NCBI GenBank assembly: GCA_015501595.1
Contig: JADNRX010000246.1
Span: 1 to 64,000, forward strand
DNA: 64,000 nucleotides
Direction: 5' to 3'
Source: Hymenopellis radicata
Lineage: Eukaryota; Basidiomycota; Agaricomycetes; Agaricales; Physalacriaceae
Shown here: in pieces, positions 44,027 through 56,336 of the stretch
Layout of the letters: each line of letters starts with the position of its first letter
How positions within the stretch are numbered: position 1 is the stretch's first letter
The notes under the pieces: model-generated
The model's database searches: none
What the model saw: the letters and a program-made list of their open reading frames with translations, nothing else
Told to the model about the DNA's origin: nothing
Translations under genes and position numbers: made by a program

Positions 44027-44735
44027 TCAGCGTAAGGCGGCGACGAGGGAGAGAAAAGTTTGGCATGGCAACACTGGCTTGGAGTGCACCTCGACCTCGA
44101 TGCCCTCGAACCGAGAGCCAGCCGTGCTCTGACCGGCCGTGAAGCAGGAAATGTAGGCCAGAGCACCTTCAGCCCTCTGGAAGCAGAAGATGCGATAGCC
44201 GGGGTCGGGTTGGGACTGGCGATGTTGGAGGAGGGAGTGGGGACAGCCGTCTACCGATGCTGTGAGACGTGCCTCCATGTCCTTCAGCATCTTCAGGCCA
44301 CCCTCAGAAGTTGCATCCCACTACCTGTCCGCTGCTCGAACGAGCCTTCGTACCCGAGACAGGATCGGGTGAGACGGAGGCGCGAGGAGGTGGTCCCCCC
44401 CATCGCGAGAGAGGGAATGACGACGAGAGCGGGTGATGCCTGTAATGGCGGGGCGGGGAGACGGATCTGTCGCGCACGGAAGAAACCCGTAGGGAGGGCT
44501 GGCGGCCACGGATGAGGAAATCCTTCGAAGTGTCGAAGTGGTTGGTGGCAAGGGTGGAGACCGACTTGACTTGCGCCTGCAGGGACCGGATGTCCGTCTC
44601 AGCGTGAGGGACATGGGGCTCGAGACAATTTGTCCCGTCCGCCACCTCCTTCGCGACACGGGAGGGTATGAATGCACGCAGACAAGCACTGCAACTGCGA
44701 GAAGTCAAAAAAGCGAATTCAAAGGCGCAAAACAT
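44027..44735 (-). CDS. hypothetical helical protein next to pheromone gene
   Basis: From ATG 44735 the minus strand reads a helical segment (HAETDIRSLQAQVKSVSTLATNHF), a Ser/Pro/Arg-rich middle and, in another frame, LKMLKDMEARLTAS...QPDPGYRIF...KPVLPCQTFLSLVAAL, ending at 44027. The two halves join if one T is dropped near 44305-44311. The product resembles uncharacterised basidiomycete proteins with a coiled coil and a Ser-rich linker. It may be a pseudogene. Confidence 0.45.
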
Positions 44736-44744
44736 TCACCTACT

Positions 44745-44888
44745 TCAAGCGATAGTGCACAAGCCATCAGCTAATCCAGCATCTGAACGCTCAGCGTCTA
44801 CAGGGACCTCGCAAGCAAGATCGACATCGATTAATAGTTGCATATCAGTCTCTGACGCGAGGACAGCGAGATTGACGAAAGAGTCCAT
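44745..44888 (-). CDS. mating pheromone precursor 1 (CTIA end), 47 aa
   Basis: A 48-codon frame starts MDSF and ends ...DGLCTIA-stop. Short precursors that begin MD-(S/A)-F, contain an acidic-plus-basic ER processing site and end in a CaaX box are the basidiomycete lipopeptide pheromones. Known processing is farnesylation of the Cys, removal of the last three residues, carboxymethylation, and N-terminal cleavage near ER. That would leave about SDAGLADGLC as the mature peptide (inferred). It lies 10 bases from the start of the gene at 44735 and about 9.3 kb from the STE3 receptor gene. Confidence 0.85.
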   Translation of the reverse strand: MDSFVNLAVLASETDMQLLIDVDLACEVPVDAERSDAGLADGLCTIA

Positions 44889-45910
44889 GGAGAGCTTGAC
44901 TAAGTCGAGCTGTTGCGTATGCAGAGGCGGGGTGACGGATGGCAAATATCCATCCCACCGATCACTCTATATATCCAAAGCACGAGAAAAAGTCTCACAA
45001 AAGAACAATGGGACACGAGGCAATCTAAGTCACGCCACATTGTGACATTGCTTTGCATTCCAGAATCTATCTGAATTTATCCATCATGAGGGGAGCGGAG
45101 ATTTGGGCAGATCCGAGAACGATGCGAGGCAAAGAGCGCCGAAAGGCGGCCCGTCCAAGAGACGACGGCTCTCCGGCGCCCGTGCTTGCCTTCGGTGAAT
45201 TGGCAGATTGGGCGCGGCGGTGGACCAGCCGCCACGTCCTCAAGCCTCCAGGTGGCATGGGAGCAGGCAAAGACGACCAGATTGAGTGCTGAGAATGTTC
45301 GACTCCGCACCAGGTTGGCATCTTCGGAAGCTCATCGTGAAATCCATATTTGGATGTTCCTACACCATCCTTTCCAATTGAGAGAACAAGGTATAATCGG
45401 ATCGATGCTTTAGGCAGTCCGGCGAGCAATCGTTGCGTGGCATTGACATCTAGCACGGCGGGGGGACTTGTACTTATCATCATGATGAGGGCGAAGGAGT
45501 TAACTAGATGCCGCTGTGCCGGGACCAAGCGGCGTCAAATAGACATCAACAACGTGACATGCCATTGTGCTGTCACGAACAAAGGCTTTCTTGGATGACA
45601 TCGTTTCATCCTGGACTTCCTTGGGCTGTTGCATATCATGGATAAATCGGCATTTCCTTTCATGCGCAGTCTTTCACCGTTCGCTCTTCCTTCCCCTTCG
45701 CGCTCCTCGCCATGGTATGAAGCGTGATGGATTATCCAACCAAACCTAACCAAACACCAAACCACTTCCTATTGTACACCCGGGACCAAACAAAAGGCTT
45801 TTTGCGTTAAAAGCAAGCCACTCGTTACCGGTATGCCCCCAGATTAACATCACCCCACGGACATTCACCTTAACTTATCGCCCACACCGCACAACCCACG
45901 TACCCTCTGA

Positions 45911-46051
45911 ATGGACGCCTTCGTCGACTTGACGGAATTCACGTGCGATCCTGAGACGCTTGCATCGCTACCATTGTCTGCCTCCGACGTCCCCATTGAC
46001 TCTGAGCGCTCGGATTCGGGCGAGGTCCATGCGTTGTGCGTAATCGCTTGA
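45911..46051 (+). CDS. mating pheromone precursor 2 (CVIA end), 46 aa
   Basis: A 47-codon frame starts MDAF and ends ...HALCVIA-stop, a canonical CaaX box. DVPIDSER precedes the predicted mature part SDSGEVHALC. Core and length closely match precursor 1 (EVPVDAER then SDAG...LC), so the two are likely duplicates that diverged. A CT-rich tract and TTACC-like context precede the ATG. The product would be exported by an ABC pheromone exporter and sensed by a STE3 receptor of another mating specificity. Confidence 0.87.
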   Translation: MDAFVDLTEFTCDPETLASLPLSASDVPIDSERSDSGEVHALCVIA

Positions 46052-47313
46052 TGGTATGTTCTTCTTGTGTTCATATCACTTTCATGTATTGACTATTTAC
46101 TTCATCAGCAAGCGCACCAACTACTTTATTCCCTCTCTATTCTCCGAACTCCTCCATCCTCGCGTCACCTCTCCGCCCACCATATGCCCCTTTACCACAA
46201 ACCGTTGTTCGTTCCGCAAGGGAGCGCGCCCCTAACTTATACCTGTGCGTCCTTTCAATCTAACCCCCTCACGAACGCCTGGATCATAACCCGCGTAGTG
46301 CCTTTCTCCTCAACCTCCTTTGCTTTCATCTTTCTGCGTTCAGCCTTTTTGTACGTCCTCTCAGGTTCGGTTGTTGTGGATAGCGCTAACGCAAGTGTCA
46401 TAGACGGACTACATACAAGACACAAACACACACACATTCTTTTCGTAGATAGATTGATTGTACTTTACCTGCCATCCTTTCTCCTTGTATGTACTTTTAT
46501 ACACGACGGCGCGCATGCACAATCCCGAGTGCTAGTCGCTGGCACCGAATCAAAGAATGTACCAACACTTTTCCGCCGAGTACTCGAGAGCAGAGGAAGC
46601 AGACGAAAACTTCTTCAGCACTTCGGCATAGGTAGTCCGTGAGCTCTCGTCCAACTTACTAGGGCGTGAAAGGGCAGATGAGCATGACTACCGATGAGCC
46701 ATGTATGTCGTCCTGCAACTGAGGTGATGGGTATTCAATCTCACGTCAGCCTCCCCACGGGCGGTGAAGCATGAGCGTGTAGTCCTCGAGACGGGAGGAA
46801 GCTAAACTGACTGCCGTTGACATACGCTTGTTGGGCGAATCCCGCAGGCGCGTATGAACTTTTAGGCATAAAGCACTGGTACTACATAGTGCAGCACAGG
46901 TAGGACACAATTGTCGACTCGACGGCGAAGAGAGTGAGGCCATTGAACGCAGGTGCCCTTCGCAGTCGGTATTTCCAGTGTACAGATAGAACATCATTGA
47001 CAGTTTCAGCGCTAAGGACGTACGGTCGGCGGTCGGCTTCCTTCCAGTTCGGAAGCCTTTGGACACGGATGAAGAGCCGAGAAAGGGGACATTGACAGAC
47101 GTTGATCTATATCGGAGAGCACATGTTTTCATCCGATGAACATCTGGCATAAGTATCGCTCATGCAAGAGCGAAGAGTCGGAGACGGAAGCTACCCGGAT
47201 CCGCCAAATGCCGATAAGTATGTAATCAGGGGATCATCATCATCATCATCAATTACTCGGCACGGACCTATCTAGATCGCCGGACGCTAGGCTACAGCAC
47301 CATAATACTAATA
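46052..47313. other. intergenic, no supported gene
   Basis: Low-complexity and short open frames only (for example an antisense-like minus frame at 46746-47150 without family signal). A (CAT)n run of about six units lies near 47234. Confidence 0.45.
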
Positions 47314-47743
47314 GGAGGCCATGACTCGCCCACCGCGCGAGATTTTCGGCAACGACAAGGCGCGGAACCTCGCTCGTATGTTTCAGCATTCCGGTTTAGA
47401 TGAGGAGAACAGTGCTGAACATTGAGTTTGCGCGGCCGAGGCCCGTTCACCTCATCCCCATGTCAGTGCCTAACTACGGACGCCACCCTCGAAGAGCTAG
47501 TTGACCGCATGGTAGAACGGAACGGAGCTGTTTCTGACAAAAAGCACTTTGAGGGATGTGTAGAGAGGGCAATGGAGGGTGGGCCATTGGTCGGTATCAC
47601 CCTTGCGAACGGTATTCTTCTGGATCTGACAAGCGTGTCGCGCATCCGTCAGGGCATTATACGGAGATGTAAACATGTGCTAGCAAGAACATGATCCAAC
47701 TGTATGTCGTGTATGAGTCAAAGGGCCTCGATGGGGCATAGCA
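47314..47743 (+). pseudogene. decayed inverted copy of the MYND gene 3' end
   Basis: From GAGGCCATGACTCGCCCACC on, the sequence matches the complement of 57300-57757 almost base for base: EIFGNDKAR, FQHSGLDEE, ELVDRMVERNGAVSDKKHF and GPLVGITLANGI. A gap near 47404 and a changed block near 47466 shift the frame, so it cannot code for the same tail. Similarity continues past the stop of the parent gene to about 47743, showing that the copy is of genomic DNA. Confidence 0.85.
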
Positions 47744-48541
47744 AGTAATACTTCACCTGCGAACACAACTTCAAACTCGGTCATCGCCAGGAATTGGTGG
47801 TTTCCTTGTTGTTTCGTTGAGTACTGTATGTCCGCGATCATCAGATTGTCGTAGCCACCGGCCCACCTTCAGGGTTCTTCTCAATTTCTGAGATTTATTT
47901 CATTGTAGTCTAGGGGCATTCAGTTCCTCAGAAGCAAACATGTACTCCAAAAGAGGTAGACTAAGTACATCCTCTCGCGCATTACCGTGACGGTTGATAA
48001 CTCAAACAACAAACCCCTACTAAGATAGGTTTGACCACCGGCATATTAGTTGAATGGAAAATGCGTAACCTCCATGTAAATGGACCCTACTAGTCAATTG
48101 GGCGAGGCTCGAGTCCGTAGCTCGTATACTTATCACACTGCTCGATGCCTCCAGGAAACGCCTTCAGCGAAGATTCAAGCCGTGCTCAGGCCTCCCTCTC
48201 TATCCCTGATCTCGCTCTGACCGACATCAGACTGAGAGAAACTTCGACCGACGTGATTTGGGGGTAGTTACACTAAGTATATGTTTAATTTACCGAGAGT
48301 GCACGGGAGGCCTACAACTAGTACAAGAACTCTGCGTAGACCTCGGTGAAGTCTACACAGCCTGAGTAGGTCTATAGGAAGCATATGATTGCGCCTTTTC
48401 ACTCAAGGATTCGCAAAAATGTAACATGACTGTTTCTTGAAATTCATATATATATTCATTCGCCCATGTTCGTGCAGTCTGAGTCGCTCGCATTACATTT
48501 GTACAGTTCCACCTCATATTGTTGAATCCAAAGTCATAAGT
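47744..48541. other. intergenic, no supported gene
   Basis: AT-rich spacer between the inverted copy and the 3' end of the oligopeptide transporter gene. No gene or clear repeat seen. Confidence 0.45.
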
Positions 48542-51500
48542 CTACGTGACTGGCAGTTTTCCCGTCGAAGGATAGAAGCCTATTAAAAGTCATGTTAGAC
48601 CAGAACTTGGGCAGCATGGGGAGGAGACATACATCGTTCGACCGAGTCCGCGTTGTTGCCCCACCAGGCGGGCATCGAGATAGTCTTAACAGCGCTGAAG
48701 GCGATGAAAAGGATAAGCATATTGCTGACGGAGATCGACATCAGGACAGAAAAAGAGTGAAGGCGAGGTGTTCTCACAAGTTGTACCCTGTATCGCAGCA
48801 GCACCGGATATATAGGCGTACTTCTTCCAGAAGTTGTACCGGTCTATAAAGCGTAAGAAGCGACAAATGGTCGGCCAGTAGACCAACTCACATCGCTTGA
48901 AGTACAAATGGTTAACAGTTCCGAGTAGGAACAGGGTGAAGAAGGTGTTGGAGATGTTTCCGTAGCTGTTAACGCGATGAGAAATGGAGACAGTCGTGGA
49001 TGTGATGATTACTAACAAGTACTCAAACTTGTCTGCGAAGATGGGAACGCTAACGCGGTTGAAGCCCCACTTCGGTCGGAGGCGATGACCGACATACAGT
49101 AGGCACGGTACAATCGCGCCAACGAGAAAACCGTACAGCTATGAAGTACGGCACGTCATGATCAATAACAGACAGTCTTCATTGCCGAGGTGGTCACCTA
49201 CCATAGGCGAATATATCGGATCGTTGAACAACTTCTTCGGGCCAATCAAGGCAAACGAGATGCTTTGATTGTTCAACGAGATAACTGTTTGACCCTGAGA
49301 GAACAAGTAAGTCTCCGCTTGGCATTCAGGATGTCGCGATAAGGCGTACCGTCCACTGATGGTTCGGATCAGATTCTTCGCCGGTTAAGATCTTGCCTTT
49401 GGTGGCGCACACCCAGAGGATCGTCGCATAACTGAACGTTGTAAGCAAGGTTAGGTGGTTGACCGTATCACACGTACTTGACGGGTACCCCGACCAGGAT
49501 GCCCCAAATTTGAGCGAGCATAACAGCTCTGGGTGGGACGTGATAGTAATGTCCGCTATCAATGCAATGAGCAGGGTATCTAGAGACCAATGAAGACGAC
49601 ATACAGTTTCATATCGGAGAGCATGCTCTGGGCCTCGTACCAGCCTGAAGCGAATTTCAATATTAGGAGATTATGGCGAAGGAGCAGCATACACTGTCCA
49701 CTGATAACACGATAACTTAGGGCTCCAATAGGGTGACGCGAGCCGCCCGCATTGATAGCATATCCGTAGAAGAGTTCGTTGAAGTAACCGACCTGCATAC
49801 CGTATCCGGACACGGCGTAGATGTAACCTAGAACCGTTTGTATGACTGGAAGGATTGAACGGAAGCGCAGAAACGTACCCATAGGTACAACGATGAGCGC
49901 GCCAATTGCAATTCCGATAAACAACATGTAGATTGGCATGTACACTGTCAAGGCGTTCAGAAAAGCGCAAAGGATAATCATATTGCGTGACTGACAAACT
50001 CCCTTCGCCGTGAGGACAACTAGCACGATTAAAGAAAAACTATATGACAGTGAGTCGGAATCGGAGATGAAGAGCGACAAGGAACTTTACGCACAAGAAC
50101 AAGGCAAGGTTCCACCAAAGAGGAACTACGGGATACTTGCGAATCATTTGAGTGAGCTACATATCAGGACATCAACGACGATCAGTATAGAGTAGTCGAG
50201 CGCGAGGACAAAAGACGGACCATATCATTATGCGCATTGCCGCTCTTTCTCTGCGCCTGGAACGTCCTCCAGATGGTTGGCCCATGGAATAGCGCACAGC
50301 CCACGAACGAACCGACATAGGCAACGTACGAGAAGAAATCTACATCAGATTAGAATCGGCCTATGCTACGCGAATGGAGGTGCTCACAGTTCCACCTGAG
50401 TTGCGCACTCATCATCGGCGGCCCAATCTCATTGAAATACGTCTCGTTTAGAGTATAGTCGGGCAACAGCAACTGCGCTGTCGGATATGTACTGCCGTTC
50501 CTCAATCGCAATGACTGGCTCTGTACGGCGTACTTGTCCGACTCCCATACTCCTGTGAGGTGCGCGATGGGGATCAAGATCCATGCGCCAATGATTCCCG
50601 CCGCAAAGATGTTCACCTGCGCCCAATAGGGGTAGTAGATAAACTGCGAGCCAATATTCGACCAGTCAAGGGTGATGTTCAACACACCAGCGCCTCCCAA
50701 ACCAGAACCGAGGAACTGCGCAGTAGGGTTGCGGCTGAACCAACAGAGGAGAGCGAGCGACGAGAGGAAGGGGAAGACATACTACAAAGCGAGGGTGAGG
50801 GCTTGTGGAAGGAAGACCAGATGACACGCACCTCCGGGAGAAATTGCCAACAGAACAGCGCAAGGATGCCGTACCAGAAGATGTTCATTTGCTTGCTCGA
50901 CGTTTTCGATTTCTCAGCAAGAGATCCGCGCATGGCCTTGAACACGGCCGCCTGCTGCAGGCTATGGAAAGGTAAGTAGATCGACGAGACAGAGTAAATG
51001 GCAACTTGCTGAGAGGAAACATTGTGGTAGGGTTTTCGATCAAGAAGATTCGCGCGAAACTAGCGAAGGAGAACCCCATAAACACGGCGGCCCACATGAA
51101 CAAGATTGCAAGCCAGCCATTCATAGGTGCATCGTAGAAGACAGCCAGCGGCGCCAAGACGTAATCGCCCAAGTTATTGGTCGCACCGGTGTTTGCACTG
51201 AAGGGAGATGTTGAGGAATACTAGGTAACTGTGCAGGAGAGTGAATGACATACGCGAGAACAATGGCAACATGTTCCTTGACATTAAATGGTCCGGGGTT
51301 GAGCTGGAATTTGAACCGTCCGAAGCCAACTTCTTTCTCAGGAAGACTTGCAGCGAGAAGGCGTCCAAAGTACAGAGAGGCAATCTGCACGAAGTAAACT
51401 AGAGACAAATTTGAACATCAATGAGAGCTTCGAAACAAAGTGTAGCTTACTGGAGTAAGGGATGTACGTGGTCTGCATGCGGAAATCAAATCAGAAATGA

Positions 51501-51919
51501 CATATGGAAAGGCGGAGAAACAGCGCTCACACGGAAGAAACCCATTTGCGTCAGCCAAGCACCGAGGGCGGTGAATATCGCGGAGAGAACATAGAATCGC
51601 CACGTGAGCACGGGCATATCCAGGTCGTCCTCGAAGTCACACAGCTCGCGCACGATTTGTGGGAGAACGCTATAGGCCGGGTCGGCGTCATCACCTACAA
51701 AAGACGATAAATCAATCCATCACCTGTGGCTTGAAGACTACACATAAATAGACGTTACACACCTTTGATATCTAAGACATGGTCGTCAAACTCGTCCAAG
51801 GGTCTGTCCTGCTTGTGAAGTTCTCCACCCGCCTCTGCAACATCTACCTTCTCATCCAGGGAGCTCTTCTCGCTGGATTTCTCGTGAGGCAGCGGTCCCG
51901 TGTATGGAACGTCGTCCAT
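48542..51919 (-). CDS. oligopeptide transporter, OPT family
   Basis: A gene of many exons and short introns encodes a hydrophobic protein of the OPT family. An acidic N terminus (MDDVPYTG...) leads to DDADPAYSVLPQIVRELC and WRFYVLSAIFTALGAWLTQMGFFR. The family signature NPGPFNVKEH (codons at about 51300-51270) follows. Further helices are YPYWAQVNIFAAGIIGAWILIP, VPLWWNLALF (about 50120) and GHYYHVPPRAVMLAQIWG (about 49560-49500), the VPPR region of OPTs. It ends WWGNNADSVER, then a last exon to TAG at 48542. OPTs import tri- to pentapeptides or related metal ligands with protons at the plasma membrane. Exon joins were checked only in part. Confidence 0.85.
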
Positions 51920-53616
51920 AAGGACGGGGTTGGCGCCTTCGCACGATAGAGCAATGTCGCTGCCATCAGACGAGGCTAAGAGGGGTGGAAGGAAGCAGGT
52001 ACCCTTGAGCCGCTCGCCGATATACAACCAAACCGCCAAGATACTTATATCGCGAAGAGCTGAGATAGTGAGCACGCGCCATATGATGATAAGGGAGGGA
52101 TGCCATACTTTGACGGCAGGATCAACATCTTATCTTGCGCAATTCTATGCTGCGTCGGACCCAGTAAGACGCCTTCAGCGTGCGATAAGTCGCATGAGCA
52201 AGGAATATTTTCGACCACGTGCATCGTTCTGACCTTGTTCTGAGCATGTGACATTCGCGATCGACGCGTCTTATCGTCAGATGCCTTTACGACACACTGT
52301 GGATTGGTTCACGGTTGAAAGGTAGAGACAGATGTGTATGCGTACACTAGTATTGGGCATCTAGAGCGTAAACGTAGACATAGTAGCCCTCCTTCCGGAG
52401 AGATACTGATTCGCAAAGGAGGCGCAATTTGACGTCAATGATGAGTTTAGAATCTGTCTTCAAGGTACACAGGGCAGAGTATATCTCTCGGTCCACTGCT
52501 GTGCCACTGGGCTATTGTTCTCAGGCTAGTGATCTCTTCCTAGACTCCAGATTCCAACTTCGTGAGAACCAATGGCTTATCATGGAATTGTGAAAGGCAC
52601 GGGAAGGAAATGTGCGCATGTGTTCTTGGCGGTACAGGCCTTCCCCGTCTGGGACCGGGTAGATCCCCGGGCAATCAGCAGGGCTTATGGTAGTCTTATG
52701 GTAGCTCTTATGGTGGGTTACGGATCACGGAAAGCGAAAATGCATCCGTGAATCACGCGTTGTGGGTGCTCAGTGTTCACTGCTCGTTGACTGACGTGCT
52801 GCTTCAGACCATCACCCGACTCTCTTAACGGACTGGTTCCCTCTGCCGCTGACGACTCCAGCATCATCGGTGTCTGCGCCAATGAGGACCACTCTTGGTG
52901 GACAAGGATCCAGGTCTATGAATACTACACTTGAAAAGAATTTGAAACCATAAATCCGGCTTATTGGGATGACTGCCATGGGGTCTGGTAGTCGTCCGTC
53001 ACTCATCAAGTAGTGTATGCAGGCGACGGCAACTTGAGTGCCCACTCAAATGTGACATTGCTTGGTGACCGCGAGCGTGTGGCGGCACGCGAGCGCGGAG
53101 CCACGACTGGAAGTCAGTACTCCTGGAAACACCATTCGAGAAGTACTAGTCCGCCCTACGAATTTCCCGCTGACAGAAGCCTCATTGTTCACTAAATCGG
53201 CCATGCCAAATATTCGTCTTGGCGCTGAGTTTTCGGAGCAAAGATGTTTCGTTCGTAGTACATTTAGACAGATAAATAGATATAAATTAGAGGGGGATCG
53301 CGTCGCAGCATCGGGACGGCGCCCAGGCGTTACGGGTGTACAAAGAGAGTGAACAGGCGAAAGCATAAAGGGGAAGGGGGATATGAATTCAAGGAAATAT
53401 GTCAGCCAGATCAACTGGAAGAACGTTGCGCTTTGCGCAGCCTGTAAAGAACATGTGAGCAGTGAGCCTAATACAGAGAAGGAACATGCACGTACAAGCG
53501 TTGGCGAAGACGAAGGAAAATAAATACAACGTGTGCAATAATGTACGTGAGCGTCTAGAGGCAATACATTATGAGCGTCATGCAGGCCAATGGGTGGAGC
53601 GACAAACAAACCTTCG
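51920..53616. other. intergenic spacer of the mating locus
   Basis: Holds the transporter upstream region. No further gene is supported. A long minus frame from 54041 down to 53046 overlaps the pheromone gene in another frame and has no family signal. Confidence 0.45.
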
Positions 53617-53766
53617 CTATGCGATGACGCACAAGTTCGAGTAGTTTCCCTCCGGAGCGTCGGCATCCACGACGAGAGGCACTGAGCGCTCGGCGTCCAT
53701 TTGAGACGCGACATAGAGCGTAACTGCATCCTCGAGCGGTATGAAGAGTGTCTCGAAAGAGTCCAT
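53617..53766 (-). CDS. mating pheromone precursor 3 (CVIA end), 49 aa
   Basis: A 50-codon frame starts MDSFETLF and ends ...NYSNLCVIA-stop. The CaaX box and start match basidiomycete pheromone precursors. A MDAER processing motif lies in the middle; cleavage there would leave a longer peptide ending in NYSNLC, so a later cut is likely. It sits 443 bases downstream of the STE3 receptor gene stop and on the same strand, the close pairing typical of a B-locus pheromone/receptor module. Confidence 0.87.
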   Translation of the reverse strand: MDSFETLFIPLEDAVTLYVASQMDAERSVPLVVDADAPEGNYSNLCVIA

Positions 53767-54208
53767 GGCACTGAGTGTAGTAGCGGCCTTGGGTGATGAA
53801 TGGTTGCTAGATACGGAAGGCCAAGGCGCAAAAGCGACGATGAGTGGGGGGGCAAGTCAACTGCAGAGGACGTAGGCTTCGATGTCTGGGGGGATGAGCC
53901 ACTCGACAGCTCGTTTATAACAAATTGCCAGATCCCCAATAGGCCAACAATGGCGCGACGAACAATGAGTCTTTGGCGGAAGGAAAGCCGATTTACATAT
54001 TGATCTCTTATGTAACTAGTAACCCCATTTGGTCCTTCCATCAGGCGGAGGAGTGACCGTCGACATGAACTGTTCGTCTTAATTCAGTCATGCATTGTCC
54101 GAAAACTAAGAATACAAATAGAACATACAATCGTGTACAATGAGAACAAAGACGAAAGGATGGTCATGAACGTGTCCGTGTCAGCATCAAGCGACACTCG
54201 TAGTAAGT

Positions 54209-55676
54209 CTATCGTGTAGTGGATTTAGAGAAAAACGAAGGAAATGACATAGGTCTCGATGAATGTGAAATGGGTGAGAGGTCAGGTGATATACGACGAA
54301 ACTCGCCCAAAGAAGGGTGTGTAGTGGCGCTGTCCAAGCCATAATAACTAGGACATATGCTTTCCTCGTCATGCATATCCTTCCCCATCTTTGGAGAAGG
54401 ACATGAGAACTCGGAGTCGACAGCGGTCGTGGTTGGCGTGGTTGGGGCATCAGGCTTCGAGTCTCGCAAAGAATTCGCGGACAGATTTGGGAGTTTAATG
54501 ATATTATTGTCGCGTCGAACGCTGAAAGATAATGAGAAGGGAAGCCCGAAATAGCTCGAACACGTACTAGGATGGACGAAAGCTTGCGCCTGCCTCTCTC
54601 AGTGGTTCTGCAGGTCGACGCAGCACGACACGATTAAACCAGCGAAGACACGAAGCATACTCTTTCATCGCCTCCCGCCCAAAGGAAAAGAAGGCGAAGA
54701 ACAGCACCGACGAGATAGGGAGCGTCCACCAGATCGCGTACGTGAGGCGATATATGTTGTCAGGTATAAGAACTTGAGGAAGTTGGCGTATACGGCCGAA
54801 GTCCGTATGCACGTCCTCCCAGCTGATCCAAGGACGAAGACCGGTCCTCATCGTGAACCACATGTTGAGTGCGGTAATGAGGACGGACCAGAAGATCTGC
54901 ACAATCGACATCGACATGAGACGGAAGTAGTGACCCGATGTAAGCGCAGAGTTCTTGGACTGTAGATGCCGCGCAAATGTTATTCTACGTATCCAGAAAT
55001 GATGCAGTGCCATGGCTGGCGAAAATCAGAAAGGATTAGGCCGACAGTGAATCAACACAGACCTGAGTAGATGCCAGAGGCGACGGATACCACTAAAGCG
55101 GGCACCCAGAGGATACAGATGGAGGCAATGGAGTTGTATATATGGGGACGGCAACCGAAGCCCTCGATGATATCGAACCGATGTCCTTGGACGACGTAAT
55201 CTAAATGCCAAATCAGCCAAGAACGAATGGAAAGAGCGCAAGGCATACGAAGGGCCATGTAAATGATAGGAAGTATGAAGCACAGAAGGAAGTTCCAAAT
55301 CTGACGACGGCGTTTGTCTGCCAGAGACGTCTGGACCTGGCGCGTAGACGAGACTTGCTCAAGCTGAATGCACAGGCAGAGGATCGCAGCCGGCAAAGCA
55401 AGATCGCTTCCTATCCCAATTTTGGTGGCTGAGTGAAACATAAGGATTGCGAAGGAATAATGTGAAAGGTTACTCACTAATATCACACCAGACAGGAATC
55501 TTAACGATGACATCGTCACCCCACACGATAGCGTTGACACCGTTAATCAGGTTGCCGAGAAACAGCCAGACAGTAATGGCGATGGTGGGAACAGTTCCCG
55601 CTCTCCAGTGCCAGGGTAATGGCGCAAGGACCAAGAGACAGCATATGAAAGAGATGACTGGGAACTCGACGTGCAT
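54209..55676 (-). CDS. STE3: STE3-type pheromone receptor, 441 aa
   Basis: Four exons, 55676-55478, 55428-55063, 55015-54568 and 54521-54209, join in phase (1326 bases, 441 residues). The N terminus starts directly with the first helix (FPVISFICCLLVLAPLPWHW). It then shows the family features NLINGVNAIVWGDD and PVWCDI, helix 3 with ALPAAILCLCIQL, LGCRP-like GFGCRPHIYNS, and SVLFFAFFSFGREAMKEY in the last helix region. A Ser/Pro-rich cytosolic tail follows. STE3 receptors are seven-helix GPCRs at the plasma membrane that bind farnesylated pheromones of other mating types and signal through a G protein and MAP kinase cascade. The pheromone genes at 53617 and 56196 flank it. Confidence 0.92.
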
Positions 55677-56195
55677 AGTGGGCTGCAGTGGGATGGAAAG
55701 CAATGTTGCCGCGTGTGGTTGCAAAAGGAGAGAATGTATCCTTTCATCTCCATCATTTTTATCGGCGAACGCTGATTGGCAAAGGAGGGGACAATGGGCG
55801 CGTTGTTTGGTTGCTGTTTGGTTAGCGATTTTTCGAACTCCGCCCTTTATCCCCGGCACGGCAAGCAGCATTACCGGCCGAACAGCGCCAGCTCTGTGAA
55901 CCCAGACGGCCACCAACGACCTACACAGCGAGTGATCGATTTCCACAACTCCTAGCGGTAATAAGGGCAAGTCCTGGATGGTGGACTTGGTCAGTCCACT
56001 TCAGAAAATGCAACATTCATGATGACGCACAAACACTTACGAACTTCCATGTGCGAAAGCCATTGTCCTTCGGCAGGAGGGTATATAAAGCTTGCTATGT
56101 TGCCTCATGTCCATTCAAACATTCAAACGCCCTTTCACCATTTTCGACGGTAGATCCGCCATCCTCATCATAGCCCTCCACGTGTTACTATTACC
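55677..56195. promoter_or_regulatory. divergent region between STE3 and pheromone 4
   Basis: About 0.5 kb between divergent starts. It holds the TATATAA-like box at about 56083 for the pheromone gene and no open frame of note. Pheromone-response (HMG-box) sites would be expected here, but I see none I can name with certainty. Confidence 0.5.
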
Positions 56196-56336
56196 ATGGA
56201 CTCCTTCCAAGACTTCTCCGTCGCTGCGTTTGCTGCGACGATGGAGGGTATCCAGTCTCTGGATGCTATCGGGAAGACACCTCTCGATGAGGATCGCGAC
56301 CAGGAACTATATCAGGCCACTTGCACTATTGCCTAG
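56196..56336 (+). CDS. mating pheromone precursor 4 (CTIA end), 46 aa
   Basis: A 47-codon frame starts MDSFQDF and ends ...YQATCTIA-stop. A TATATAA-like box at about 56083, a CT-rich leader and CCATGG around the start support expression. A DEDR site before DQELYQATC suggests a short mature peptide. It is transcribed away from the STE3 gene, whose start is 520 bases upstream on the other strand. Its sequence differs strongly from precursors 1 and 2, so it probably belongs to another specificity group. Confidence 0.87.
   Translation: MDSFQDFSVAAFAATMEGIQSLDAIGKTPLDEDRDQELYQATCTIA

Noticed and set aside
53046..54041. A 331-codon minus-strand open frame
   Set aside because: It overlaps pheromone precursor 3 in another frame, has no family signal and starts at no clear gene context.
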